Below, piece after piece: positions 41,530 to 54,161 of a stretch of 64,000 bases of DNA (positions are counted from its first letter, which is position 1; the number at the start of each line of letters is the position of its first letter). The notes below the pieces were generated by a model. That model did not search any database. It was given only the letters and a program-made list of their open reading frames with translations, and was not told the origin of the DNA. The stretch spans positions 1-64,000 of the forward strand of contig CAJNDS010001657.1 of the NCBI GenBank assembly GCA_905221605.1, read 5' to 3'. This stretch comes from Symbiodinium natans (Eukaryota > Sar > Dinophyceae > Suessiales > Symbiodiniaceae). The position numbers and the translations under genes are program-made.

Positions 41530-42100
41530 AAACAACTTATAACAACACACATTCTTTATACAAGAAAAGCAATTTTTTTGCAACATTTGCCACAAAACCC
41601 AAAAGTTCAAAACCATGGAGCCGGGAGGCCGACTTTTTTTGTTTCTTTTTTGTTTTCTCGGGGTTTTCTTGGATTTTTTTGGAAAAATCCAAAAACAACC
41701 ATGTGTTTTTTTGAATTTTGCTTTCCGGGGGGCTGCAAATCCGAAAAAAAAGAGTTTTGTTTATTTTTGGATTTTGAGTGAGAATCCAAAAAACCCATGT
41801 GTTTTTTGGTTTCTGAGACCAGGAGCACCTGAAATCAAAAAAACACGAGGGTTTTTTTGGATTTTCACTCAAAACCCAAAAAAAGAACCATGTGTTTTCT
41901 TTGGTTTTTGAGGCCAGGAACAAGTAAAACACCCAAAAAAACATGTTTTTTTTTTTTTTAAAGTTTAAATTTTTCAAAAAAACCAAAAAACTCGAGAAAA
42001 CCAAAAAACCCAAAAAAGTCGGCCTCCCGGCTCCATGGTTTTTTTGAGTTTTTGGATCTTGTGGCAAATTTTGCAAAAAAGAGTGCTTTTTGCATACAAT
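41530..42100. repeat. Long terminal-inverted-repeat (foldback) element
   Basis: The arm at about 41535-41640 is matched in inverted orientation by about 42000-42100. Both contain the perfect word CCATGGAGCCGGGAGGCCGA next to poly-A/T runs and TTTGCCACAA. The 360-base centre is made of shorter, alternately inverted motifs (ACCATGTGTTTTTTTGG, CCAAAAAAAC) so most of the element can pair with itself. No transposase. It resembles a MITE or a snapback element. Confidence 0.8.
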
Positions 42101-42372
42101 TCTATGTTTATAAGCCTGGCCTATGTAAATACTTCACAGACATGTTCACCAAATTAAATTTTCCTGCTTTTTTTGGTGTTTTTTCATGTGATGATGTGCG
42201 AGTAGTGCTAAATACACGAGTTTTTCACAATTTACAGGTTTTCTCGCATAGGACGAGACGTGCAAAAACAGGACATCGCCTAACGTAGCCAGCATGTCAT
42301 TTTAATCGGTATTTACGAGGGTTTTTAAGGGACAAAGCAAAACCTAGATCATGGGCGGGGGGGGGTGATCAT

Positions 42373-42374
42373 CC

Positions 42375-42413
<39 letters not shown>

Positions 42414-42422
42414 TATAATATA
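42373..42422. repeat. (AT)n with central GTATAT, palindromic
   Basis: About 45 bases of AT dinucleotides. Similar short runs occur at 32563-32592 and 56800-56830. Confidence 0.95.
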
Positions 42423-45400
42423 GGCTGTCCCAGGCCCCCAGCACGAACGTGATGTGCAGGAGGAGCTTCATCACTTCCATGATAAAGATCGACTGAGGCT
42501 AGCGGCAACAGTGATGTCACACTCAGGGCATGCCAGCGTCACTAGTTGCACAATGACTGTCCGGCTCTTCATGAAGATGTGCAATAGCATACGGCTGTGC
42601 TGCTCGTCTGGATGACTGGTGCAAAGACCTGGCTAAACCCGTGCGCCATGAGCCCGTCGTGAGCAACGGTATGGGCCTCAGGACCTGAGCCTGCATTACA
42701 CTAGCTTCGGATTTCAAGGCGCATGCTAGCAGCATCTCACGTCCTAAATTGCCTCGGGAACATGTCCCTTCAACTCTCGCCATCTGTCATATTCTAAGAG
42801 TATTGCAATAAGTCGAAGAAGAAATGGAATGATCACGCAAACCGCGACAAAAGACACGATGCTAACGACAACATGGCGTCAAGATGAATGACCACCGTCA
42901 ACCATCAGCATCACAACCATCAGAGGTCTGGATAGTTGCACTCCTACCTTCAGCCCTGCTTACCTAAAGGCCTACCTGGAAAGCCTAGGTTACTAAAATG
43001 GGCAACTTCTCAAAAAAGCATGTTCTCGTGCGCAGGACACACGCCCGCCTCGAAAGCAGCGAAGTAGTCATTTCTGTGTCTTCAGGAGCACCAGTTTATG
43101 TTAGTCTATGTCGCATCTTTGGAAGAGAAGATATCAAGATTGAGTAGTGAGTGCTGTGCGCCGTCCCCCACCCCCTCCCCTGTAAGCTGGAGTGCCCTCC
43201 TCTGGTAAAAGCTTTAGCAGCTCCCAGTGTGGGGTTTTCAAAGGCTCGCCTTGCACTGTGAGCTTTGTGTTGTGAGTTCTACACCTTGCCGAAAACTGCT
43301 GAAGCCAGGGTTGGCCAACAGTGCAGTTTTCTTTGGGACCATTACTTGTCCCGAAGGCCGTTTGTTGAGATTTCGGCTGTAAAAGTTGCATGCCTTTCTG
43401 CCTCCACAGGAGGTGGTCTGGCACTGCTGAAAGATCTCAAACCCAAACCTCAACAACAACCTCACACACCCAAGAATACGTGTTGAAGTAAACTGTCTCA
43501 GAACCACCCTGAATCTTCCAGCTTGTGTGTTTGGAGTGTCTGGCGCAGAAATCGACCAGCCAGAAGCAAATCACATCAGCAAAGGTGGAAAGAAGTGGTG
43601 TAGGGATCTGGTCTTTCAGTATTTATACCGCCAACAAGCCCTGAACCTTGCAACTCAGACACCTGCAAGGCACCACGCTTCCAGACCTGACTGCCTCGGA
43701 GCCCCACCCGCCTACAAACCCCCCAAAACAACCCTGAAACCTCCGTGGCCCCGGCGTTCGGTCACTACCTCCCTGTGTCAGGACTGGTGTGCTTGCTGTT
43801 TTCGTTAGTTTTGGTAGTGCTTCTCTGTTACATGTCATGCCACCCATCTGTCTGGAAACTTGGAAGATGCATCGTCGGCCAAGCAAGCCATATCAAAATC
43901 AATGCAAACCAAGCACGACATCAAGCAAAAAGCATTCCAAAGTCGAAATCAAGCACCAGTGCCAAACAGAAAGGCAAGCTTTGTTTTTGCAGGGTTCAGG
44001 GAGTGTTTAAGGCCTGCTGCAGAGCAGTGAGTCAGAGAGAGGTGCCGGACGACTCGAAGGCCGCTGTCATTTTGTCACTCGAGGCACCCCTGCTGACTTT
44101 ATACCCCCACTGAGATCGGTCATATGTTTGCAGGCTCCGCCTGCGCATGACCTTTGGGATCCGTACTTCGCGCAGGGGCTTCGTATACTCAAGCTTTATT
44201 TGACAGGGCGTGGTGCTTCCCAACTAGAAAGCAGGCTTTTTCAAGATAAGTATGTGAAGCAAGTGCGTTAATAGTCCGAGTATGTTGTGCTTGGCAAGGT
44301 TAAGAGTGGTAAGTGTGGCCGGAAGAATAGTATACATGGTAACTAAACAGGTGAGGTCATTCAATACACAATATGCGGAGTATCTGTTAAGACAAGACAG
44401 AAGCCTTGGAACTAGGCTGACGCCACCAAGTTAGCCTTCTTAGCTGGGGTGAGAGAAACAACATAGCAAAGTGTCAGGCCGGGCACGAATGCTCCCCGGC
44501 AGTATGTATGTATATACATGTGCATGGCTACTAAATCTCAACCTCGACGTGAAACCGAAGGGGAATCTGGTTTTAGGGGATACGGGGATCCGGGAGGCTG
44601 GGGCGACCCGCTCCCGAATACGCACGTCCTAAGAAATTGCCAACAATACACCTCGAGTGGCGCGCAAGGCTGACGTCGTAGCCACTTTTTGATCCTCACA
44701 TGCACTGCTGCATGCGGAAGTACTCCTTGACCTTCTGGCCATATCGAAGCACCCGGCACTTGCCTTGCAGGCTCACATCTCAGGCAGCACAGAAACAAAC
44801 GAGGCAAAAACACTGAAACCGTCTCTTGCTGATTTCGAAGGGCGACAAGGCTGCAAGTCTCAAACCAACAGCCAACGCAAGCAGCTTTCTGCTAAGGCAG
44901 AACAGCAACGCAACCTAGCCATCCAAAAAAGGCCAGCCTAAGTTTCACACATCTGTCTACAAATCCTGACTCGAGTCCGAGGCTGGCTACGTTAGGCCCC
45001 CCCACGATTGACGCATGCAGCAAACATCCCCCAGCTCCAACCAGGCAACGCTCATCCCTGGTTTCACGATTCAGCATACCAAGAGAGTTTTGAACTATCC
45101 ACACGGCTAAATTCTGATCCTGCTTAACAATGAATTAAAATGGGAATTCAGAGCCTGCTTAAATATGGAGCATGCGTGGAAGCCATGAACATCCGGAACC
45201 CAACGAACACGCAGACTGCTACATAGTGCCTACAGAAACTTAAACCTGACTTTGCCCCAGCCGCAGCAGTCATTGCAGCCCAAGCAGACGCCGCAGCGGA
45301 AGAACCCTTGGGCCTGGGTATGCGTTGAGTTTCGGGGTTAAGGGGTTGATTGGGCGTCAGGGTTTGGTGCCTTTGTTGAACCTGCGCTATGCTACTGCCT

Positions 45401-46755
45401 GAGACGGGAATGCGACTGCACCATCGCTCCACGACAGCACCAGTGCACATGAACAAGACTAAGCAGACAAAGCCCTATCAGCAACGGTGCCTCAAAGTAC
45501 AAACCTTCTTGAAACTAAGAGTATTCCTAGTAAAGTTCACAACAAAAACTGTTGCTTCCGTCAGGCCTTTGTCAAAAGGCCTCGGCAATCTGTAAAAAAT
45601 GGCTCAGACAACATAGTACTGCACTTTCATTTCAGCTCCCCCAAGTCTTGAGAGTCTAATTCGTCCAGGTTCAACATGCCCATTTGACGAGAAGGATTTT
45701 TACAGCTTAGTGTTGGCACTATGCCTTGAAAACGAGAACTAGGATTGAAAATGGCGAGGCCACCCCATCTGTAGAGCAGGTTGGATCTATAGATTCGGTT
45801 GGATGCCTTTGGTCGGTTCAGTGCATTATGCCAGCGTAGACTTCAAATGAGAGACCATGTGAGCCAGCAGCCCAAAAGCGGGCGACAGTTATGCATAAAA
45901 ACTATGCATGGTCTGCAGGGGGCACGCCGCGGGCTCGCGCCGATCTAGCCCCTCTTACTCGTTACGTTCGAAACCCCTTTCGTGTTGACACACTGTGTGG
46001 GGAAACTCCATGTTTATCTAGGGCGACCTGATTTCGAATCGACCCCAAAACAGATTGCGTTATATAAGATTGCGTCATGTATTGTTTTGGGCTTCAGTTG
46101 GATGGTGGGCAGGCCAAAGCCCAGAATTCAAAACAAAAACCATGCAGTGAGCGGCCGTGCACCAGCTGAGCCCAAACCCGACATCGGTTCAAAAGATCTA
46201 TATACCAACAGCCTGTGCTTATTGCTAACAACTCAGTGACCAAATCCGACAAACCAGCCTTTGTGACTTCGTCCGTGCAGAACTCCCTCTCAAACGTCCG
46301 GTTTCCGACATCGTAGTCCTGAGTTCTGCTGCTGGTCGCTATTCGTCTCTATGGCCCGCTTGGTACTTTGAAAGCGGTCCGCCCTGCCCGTGTCGCGCAA
46401 AACCGCGATCAAACACAGCAACATCCTTGAAGCCTGCGTCCAGCGTTCGGAAAGGTTTGGGGATCAGGGGATCGAGCAGATTGGTTCGAACCCACAAGTT
46501 CGTGCGAGTAATGGGATCGTGTGATCCTTGTTACACAAACTGTGGTGTGTGGTACACCAAACCCATGATGGGTGTTCGGTGTATCATGTGCATCTAAAGC
46601 CATGCTCTCTTTTCGCTCTCTTGCCCTCGGTGCTCACCACGAGCCAAGAAGATAGAAGCGCTACAGAATCCTCCATAGAAGAAAGTGTAAGGCGGTCGAA
46701 GATGGGAATCTCCAAACTCCTTTTGCAGCTGGCTCACCAGAGCCAGACCTGAACC
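42423..46755. other. No recognisable gene
   Basis: Short ORFs only. The minus frame 43134-43424 (LTVQGEPLKTPHWELLKLL) looks protein-like but has no known domain. No RNA gene or repeat recognised. Confidence 0.35.
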
Positions 46756-48334
46756 CTAGATCTGAACCTTCATATTGCATCTAAGCCTGTAAACTGCAGA
46801 CTCCAGGTAGAAGGTTGGAGACCTCCCGGCAAACTTCAGAGATGGAGTCGCAACCTCCACAAGAAGCCATGCCTTTTTGGCTTCATAGTGAACGCAGCGA
46901 TTCGGATAAGTGCGAAAAGACAAACATGTTATACCAACCAGTAACCAGGTCTGGTCCGTTCCAACCATCGTAACGAACATCCATGCTGTGCCTGGCTCGT
47001 GTTGGGCCGGGTGTCCACGCTGCGATAGAGGCACTGCGGGACGGGATAAGTCGCCTCGGTCCATTTCTTCACGAGGTATCCTACCTACTGTTTGTCGTTT
47101 CCCACGCGCCTAAAGGAAAAGGAGGAAGAGTTCGCAAGGCCGAACGAACCATTAAATTGTGCCTGACGCCCCCACTGTGACAGGGACCTGACTGCTCTTT
47201 TTCTGTGGTCGGGGGGGGGGGGGGGGTTTCCGTCTGGATGTACTCAAAACTGATGTGCTGGTCAGTTCAATACTGTGTTTTTGCACTACCCGCTGTAACC
47301 AGTTCCGGCATGACAAACGTCACCAGAACCATCAGCAGAAGCGACAGCGAGTTCAGAGAGGGTACACCACAAACCTTCTGAAGCATCATTGAGTGCTTTA
47401 GAAGGGAATGAAAAGGCCATGAGCGCACATCCTGTCAAACCAAAGTGGCGTGACGCTTAACCGGCAGGATCTCCATCATGTGTTGCAGCTCCGTGTCTGT
47501 CTCCTGAAATCAAGGAAAGAGCTGAAAGCCAAACCCAAGTGGTAAGCTGTTAGAGCCACGCTCGTACAACTCATTTGGCCAAGGATTCGGCCTGCCCCTT
47601 CCGGCAAAGTCTGGGCTTTCAGTGAGGATCTGTTTGAAGGGATATGTTCTAGCATTTAGAAAAGGACGCTGCATGGCGTGAGGCGCACGCCCCATCGAAC
47701 CTAGCAACGGGTAGGTTCCCTCAGTTGAGCAATTGACTTCTTGGTGCACTTGCTCACCACCTACCACTACCATGCAGCACCAACGAGACTCACCCGAAAG
47801 GGTGCGCCCCCACCCGCTGAGACCTGCGCGATACCTGCCTGAGTCAGTGTACAGCAGGCAAGGCACTCGGTGTGTCGCAGCGAAAAGATTTACCAGGCTC
47901 AACTCCGTTCCTTTGAAACTCGTCATCCATTGGCGACCAACGCCTTCATTGCGAAAGCAAAGTACGGAATGCAACGACCAAGAGAGGAAGCTTGTCCCAG
48001 GCTGCTGCCAAGCCCACTGTATCCAAAGCGTGCGTACACCTCACATGACGAGCCGTGCTCTGAGCCAATCTGGGCTCCCGCTACAACCAGTGGCTGCATA
48101 CACACGAGGGAAGTCAGCATTGGCATGTGCTTTTATGATCTCCGACAATAGCGACTCGAGAGGTATTGACTTGTGTTGGGCCGGGGGGGGGGGGGGTGCG
48201 TGCAGCCCGGGGCATGGTGGCCGCTCCGCAAGTTGGCCAAGCATCTCAAGCAAGGGACTAGCGGCGGCGCTGGAAGCGAACAAAAGCAAACCATCGAACA
48301 GAAACCATAGAAGCGCAAGCAACGAACACACCAT
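46756..48334 (-). CDS. Possible secreted or membrane protein, unidentified
   Basis: An ATG at 48334 opens with MVCSLLALLWFLFDGLLLF followed by small residues (ASSAAAS), a good signal-peptide shape. The frame then passes a poly-Pro stretch coded by the 15-G run at 48183-48197, whose length may be wrong. Further protein-like minus-strand segments follow: up to about 47974 ending at a strong donor (CGG|GTGAGT, 47794), with KGTELSLVNLFAATHRVPCL; 47510-47700, with ILTESPDFAGRGRPNPWPN; and 46756-47064, with MVGTDQTWLLVGITCLSF. They may be exons of one gene. No domain is recognised, and the exon joins are not proven. Confidence 0.3.
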
Positions 48335-49089
48335 TCGGGCAACAACGCTGAAGCTTGTGTGGCCATGAACTTTCTGTGGACCTTGTGAACTAGAACCCTA
48401 AACTTCAAGCAGAAGCCCCTGAAGCCTTCCTTCTGGCAAGCTGGAGCAGTTTGCCGTATCCCTGCGGATGGGAGTCCGTCACTACCCAAGCCTGCCCAAT
48501 AGGATTCCGACGCCCACAAGGAAAACATCAGTTCGTCTAATTCTAGGCAATCATCTCAAAATCGTCCAGCCAAATCCAGCCTCACACCTTACGAAACCAG
48601 AACCATGAACCCACAGCGACATGTCGTGTTGAAAACGCTGAAGCAAAATGTGCTGTTCATTGACACCTAATCGTGCTGCTTCACGAACAACCGAGACTCG
48701 CATTGCACCCACGTGTGTCTACCATGCGCAGCTGCCACGTTTAGGGAAAACTTCGGCAAAATTCCCGATCTTCAACACCACCATTCGGTCCTATTTATCA
48801 AAGACAAGGATCGTAGCCAGGATTATCGTCTTTGATGATTATGTCCAGGAGGGCAAGCACGCCATCGATGCCCACGCGCATCCCTGACTGGAGCATCGGT
48901 TTCAACAACCGAGGCTAGGCGACACATGCATCAACACTAATTATGGCAGTTACGGGGCTCCAGCAAACTTCTGGCTGCAATGCGGGAAGGCATGCAAGCA
49001 AAACAGCCCAACGCTGCTTCGCTTCTTGGGAATCCGGGCTGCTGAGAATCTGCATCCTAGCGGTCCTAGCAGAACTCCTGATCTTGTGT
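48335..49089. other. No recognisable gene
   Basis: Nothing beyond short ORFs; may hold later exons of the kinase gene or 5' flank of the possible secreted-protein gene. Confidence 0.35.
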
Positions 49090-51127
49090 GGCCTGGGTCA
49101 GGGTCCAGCATCTGTGTGATGAGGATATCCAGCGTCGTCTGTTTTGATGGGATATTGCCATCCTGGAGCGGACGGTAAGCGACCTGGGCCCGGCCAGTGG
49201 CATCTGTCAAGAAGGGCGGATAGCTGGAGTAGGTCAGAAGGTAGAGCATGACGCCCAGCGACCACACCTGAAGCCACTGCAAGCTTTCTAGCCTTTCTTG
49301 GGTGCTGACTGAGACTGTTGATGCCGTTTTTGACCCATTGGGTTTCGTTCACGTTCAGGTGCGGACGGTCTAGCGCCGGACGTCTCCAAAATGTCCGGGC
49401 CCCGGACGTTCACGGACGCTGCCGAGCCGTCGCGCACCCTCTTAGGTCGCCAGAGTTGTCCGCGAGCAAGTATGAAACCTTTAGCCATGTTCCACGCAAC
49501 CATCGTGCACCATCGGAGGCCGCCACGGATGTTTATGAACTCTCCGAACGGTTTCCAAACCCTTATGCATATACTTGGCAGACCGGCGGGGCAATAAGAC
49601 TTTGGAAGTTATCAAGAAGTTGTGCATTGCGCTAAGTTCGGTGTTCGGTTCATATGCTTGCAAAACTTACTTATAAGCCTTGCAAGTAAGAGATTGCTTA
49701 TGGAAATCATTGGCAGCGGTTTAAGTTGTTGCATTGAATACTCGAGGCGGCAGGGGTTTTCGTGACTCGCTGCCTGGGATGTTTTTTTGCCATATTCGAG
49801 CTCCGAAAAAAGTTTTCGTTTGAGTGGAGTTCTCTTTGCCGGCATTTCAACCGCTGGCTCGCGACGCCGGCTGCTTGCAGGGGAGTCGTGAGCTACTCGT
49901 CATAGTAAAAACATGGCAATCGCAACATAAGAAGTAACAGAAACAGTTGGAGCAATTTTTCTCGATAGCACGATGTATTTTGGGGCACGGGCACTCGCCG
50001 ACATTCTCTGTGGGATTCGAGGCGTCGGGCGAGGAGAGTGGCTAAACTGAAATTTAGCAACCCCAACCTGAAGGAGGGAAGGATTGCAAAATCTAAGCCC
50101 GCCTTATGCCAAAGGCTGAATTAATGAAGCCCGGCAACATCGCGCTTCGGACTCGCAAGTGCGCCCTTCGCTTCCTTCCACACTTCCGGAGCGACGTAGG
50201 AGGGCGTGCCGCTGGCTTCTCGGTGGGAAGGCTGTGGAGGCTTTGAGTAGAGGTTCGGATTAAGGTCAGCATTCTTTCGGAGGCTGAGATTAGGATATGC
50301 CCTCTCGCAACTTGGTACTGTATAACGTAGTGTGCTGCAGGTAAACGATGCGTGGCTCAATTGTAAATGCCCAGCATCTGCAAGAGCCTTTCACCTTCGG
50401 CTCGCATGAAAGGCCCAGGTCAATCACAGAGGCGAAGCCTGGGTTGCCGAGGGTTCTGAGGCCAATTTGCCGGTCTCAAGACTTCAAGCTGCCGGCATCC
50501 GTGTTCGTATTGTAGGGGAATCTTACACGCCTGTCAAAACTCCAGGAATATCTTAGTCTTAACTTACTGAAGAAATTGAGGGGCCTTTGTAACGTAGAGC
50601 TGCACTCATGAACAGCACAGTGGCGTAGTACCACAGCAAACTTCACGTCATGGCAGTATCTTGCAAGCAGCTTGTGGGGTGAGTTAGGGCTACAAGTGGG
50701 GTCTACTGGGTTTTTGAGGATTCAGGGCCATTCAGGGGCTTCGGCTCTGGTTTACTCTTGAGAAATTCTAGCCAGTGAGTGCGAACGGTTCCAGTTCTCG
50801 ATGCGCAGGATGACGACCCCTCTATTCACGTTTCACTGTGCTGTGCGTTCACTTTACTTTCGCAGCCAGCTAGGAGCAACTTCTGGAACATGCTCAAGCC
50901 CAAGTTCAGAGACGCACCTTGCTCGCAAGGTGGGGTCGTGAGGCTTCGTAACTTCAACACTGCCCCAGCATCTCTTAAAGCCTTGATCCAGAAACTTTCC
51001 CTCGAAGCTGCAGAGCCAAACTCCCATGACTCCGGGGGACAGTTGTTGCTGCCTTGGCAGTTGATCATGGCGTTTTCCAGCTTCAGGTCAGTATGGATAA
51101 TGCCGTTGGCGTGCAAGGCCTCCACGC
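49090..51127 (-). CDS. Serine/threonine protein kinase, four small exons seen (partial)
   Basis: Minus-strand segments follow kinase subdomain order. 51127-51053: ALHANGIIHTDLKLENAMI, the catalytic loop with Asp and Asn kept and HRD changed to HTD. 50438-50395: FASVIDLGLSCEPK, with DLG in place of DFG. 50211-50139: GTPSYVAPEVW...PKRD, the APE motif. 49267 to about 49090: VWSLGVMLYLLTYSSYPPF and LDILITQMLDPDP, subdomains IX-XI. The join of the first two, CAAG|GC...CCAG|GC, restores a perfect spacing from Asn to DLG (12 residues, as in PKA). The third join, GAT|GT...CAG|GTG, restores D-VWSLG. This layout is closest to CAMK/PKA-like kinases. The Gly-rich loop and Lys exons were not found; a frame near 51200-51400 may hold subdomain V. 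Most catalytic residues visible are intact, so activity is plausible. Confidence 0.8.
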
Positions 51128-51732
51128 CTGCGTGCCGTGGTCGCCGCAGGCGCTGCGACAACCAGCGAGGCATGGTCTTTCGATGATTGCTGGGTTCGGA
51201 TGGTTTTGATGCTCGGGAGTCGGTTCCAAAGCAAAAAGGAGTATGACAAGGCTCGGCCCTAGCCAACGCCGACTTCCGCAACCTACGAACATCTACGGAC
51301 ATAACTGGCAAAAGGTCCCGGCTAGTGAACAAGCGTAACCAGCAGAGCTGAAGTGAACCCTGAACCACATAAGCTTCTTCGACCGTTGGCAACAAACGCA
51401 TTGCCACAAGTCCAAGCGCGCGAGGCAAAATTGGCCTGTGTCTGCGTGTTGCTTTGTTGTGGTTTGTTGTTGCTTTGTGGTGGCTTCAAGTGGCCCTCTC
51501 AGAATCAAGGCCAACGGGGCAACATTGCATGCGCACTAAACGGTTTCAGCCTGGACTGCCCTTCTGACGTACACGTGCCCTTATTTGCCGGCCCTGAACT
51601 CTGAACACCCAACCTGGCCTGATCCCAACCCTCAACGGCACAAACCTTGCGAGCCTCTCACCAACTGGTAGAACAAAGCCAGGATGTAATCGTTGCCTCA
51701 TCCCAAGTGAAACTGCTCCCAGGCTCTTCTGG

Positions 51733-52134
51733 CTAGGGATATACGAGGGAGTCGGGATCAGATGCAGCGTCCGCCTCCTTGACTCTGCAACAAGCGGTGG
51801 AGAAACAAAAGCAAGACATGTTGCTGTAGTTCAAGGGCTTGTCAGAGCTCCGTCGGACCCGGTCCCAGCAATTCCTCTTGCCGCTGCAGGTCTTGCATTC
51901 TCCTTTCAGGGTGGCAGCGGAAGAGTGTCTAGTAGACCCAGAACTCATCTCGTCACTCTTGTATTCAAGACCAACCCCGAACTTCCCCGTGTCAAAGTGG
52001 CTTGTCCAAGCGCGCCTGGGAAGTGCAGTAAGTGCTGCTTCTACTTTGCTGAGGATGACAACTCGATCACAGACCACGCTTGGCTTTAAGTTTGAACGGT
52101 AACGACACGGAACCAAAACCCCAGCTTCCAACAC
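51733..52134 (-). CDS. Possible exon, Cys-rich, unrecognised
   Basis: A 133-codon minus-strand frame upstream of the kinase exons, with protein-like composition (RVVILSKVEAALTAL, then GECKTCSGKRNC and MSCFCFSTACC). It could be an N-terminal exon of the kinase gene or of a neighbour. No kinase N-lobe motif is visible in it. Confidence 0.25.
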   Translation of the reverse strand: MLEAGVLVPCRYRSNLKPSVVCDRVVILSKVEAALTALPRRAWTSHFDTGKFGVGLEYKSDEMSSGSTRHSSAATLKGECKTCSGKRNCWDRVRRSSDKPLNYSNMSCFCFSTACCRVKEADAASDPDSLVYP

Positions 52135-53215
52135 CCCCTCAACACGCTAAACCCTGGATGTCCCTGCTGGGTCCCAAACCCGCCTTGGCACTTCATCCAA
52201 AGGTCACGAAAATCGCCACCATTGAGGTAAGGCATCCTTGCCGGCAACCCCCTTAAGGCCCTGACCACCAGAAGGAGAATCAGGGACCGCAACTTGAGAC
52301 CCTACGGGGCGCCATAGTTTTTGCTGAATTCAAAGGTGTGGGATGTTGATGTCGACTTGACAAGTGTCTCTGCACCCTACGCCCTTAAGCTTCCCGTGGT
52401 TAGAAATGTTGCAAACCAAGGAACTTAAATACCTGAAAAACAAAGCCGCTCCTTTCGTCTGGTTTGGATGGCATCAGGCTATTGGCATCAGGGTTCATTG
52501 CAAGTGCTTTATGGTGACACGGTGACACGGCTCAGATTTGCAAAGCTTGACGAGTTCCACGCGCTCCCCCGCCCCCACAGCTTCAATGCATAGGAGTTTT
52601 TGTTATGTTCACAAACATTGACCCTGCTCACAGGAGCAAGTGACAGCTTCGGAAGCATGTGGCGCACCAAGCCGAGATGACAGCGCAAGACCCGGTTGCG
52701 CAGATGAAGCAGGCCAGGGAGCTCAAGGATTCCCGTCGCCGTGAGCAAACCACACACTTTAAGGCTTTAAGGTGAACTCGGCGGGTGATGAAAAGATATA
52801 TGTTGCCACTATCTGAAACTCGGTTTGTTCCTCCCTTGATAAAGTACAGTTCAGGCAAGAATAGTTTCAGAACAAAGCTGGTTTGCTCTTCCAAGACTTG
52901 AAACTCTCGCATCCGTGATTAAAAACTTCAGAGACTGATTTCACGTGGTCCTTGGCACCAGTTCTTACGACAAACCCCGCAGAGTCGGAGCCCTGAGGGA
53001 TAAAAACACGGTTGCTACTTTATGCTGCATCGAGATTCAGGATCCAGGTGCCTTCCTCGGTCTTGAAGCTCGAAGGCGAGCCGAGGGCAGAGGTGCAGTA
53101 GTCGCTGACCTGAACTCCCAAACATATCTCACAGGCACGTTCTTGAACCGAATTTCAAGACTCATAACTGCCCTGCAGAAAGGCAATGCAAACTGAGCAC
53201 AGGAATCGGCACTGC
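52135..53215. other. No recognisable gene
   Basis: Competing short frames on both strands, including a charged plus-strand stretch near 52650-52770 and a minus-strand stretch near 52800-52910; none has a recognised domain. Confidence 0.35.
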
Positions 53216-53219
53216 CGAC

Positions 53220-53765
53220 TGATTTCTGCCACTTGCCCCGCTTGCCCCACTGGCTCTGGCCTAGATGCGGAAACCAATATGTGCCACTTGCCTTTCCAGA
53301 TGAGCTAGTTGATCTTGTCCCGCTTGCCCCACTTGCCCCAGGAGAGGGGAGCCCTCTGCAAAAGAGGCCAAAGTGTTCGAGAACGAGCTTTGCCTCATGT
53401 TTGTAGCCACAAGTCTGCCTGTAAAGAACCTCTTTCCCCTGGCCGAGTCAGCTTGGTGAATACAATAGAAACGCGGTAGGACCCACTTGCTCCCATTTGC
53501 CCCACATGCGGGATTGCCCCAAGCTTTGGCTAGGATCTGGAAAAGAACCCAATTTCCGGGGCCAGGAAGTCGTAAATGACCTCAAGAATTGGAGAGAACA
53601 AGTCTGCCTGACACTGCGCCGACCGCTACGCTGCAAGCTAGGTGACGTGGGGAGGCAGGGGCGGGGTCTTTCCACTTGTCCGTGGGGCAAGTGAGGCAAG
53701 TGGGGCAAAATGAATTGGCTTTCGGACGAGCAAGTGGGGCAAGTGGGGCAGAATGAAGTAGTTCT
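53220..53765. repeat. CACTTGCCCC minisatellite, dispersed
   Basis: Recurring CCACTTGCCCC at 53228-53345 and 53485-53515, and its complement GGGGCAAGTGG at 53680-53750. The two halves are in opposite orientation, so the block is partly an inverted repeat. Confidence 0.7.
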
Positions 53766-54086
53766 TTCGGCAAGACCTGCTCTCACGAAATGACAACATC
53801 CTACTAAGACAACACTCAGGGTGTGAATGCAGTTAAAAACGCCCTGCTGCGCATGGAGAACTGTGTTGCACTGTGTTGCTCAGCGCCAGGGATAGCACAG
53901 CAGTGGCCCAACACATCTCTCATCTCACTGGCCTAAAGTAACCAAGGCAATATCAACTGATGCCATGATGAGGAGAGATATTTTCAAGACAGATATCAGT
54001 CAGGCTTGATGCTCGCCAGTTTTCTTAGTCGAAAAGTGCGAAATCACGAGAAATCACCACCGATGCATCTGCAAATGAAGTTTGCA

Positions 54087-54161
54087 TAGCCCGTGATACA
54101 GCCGTAAACAGCGAGTACATGACTAGCGTGTGATCGCGAGTCACGGCTGTGTCGTGGGCTA
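54087..54161. repeat. 19-bp inverted repeat with 37-base loop
   Basis: TAGCCCGTGATACAGCCGT at 54087-54105 pairs with 54143-54161 at 16 of 19 positions, and the mismatches include G-T type changes. It could be a structured RNA or a small foldback; there is no terminator-like U tract. Confidence 0.45.

Noticed and set aside
42373-42422. AT palindrome as a replication origin or cruciform
   Set aside because: Plain dinucleotide repeat; nothing specific supports an origin.
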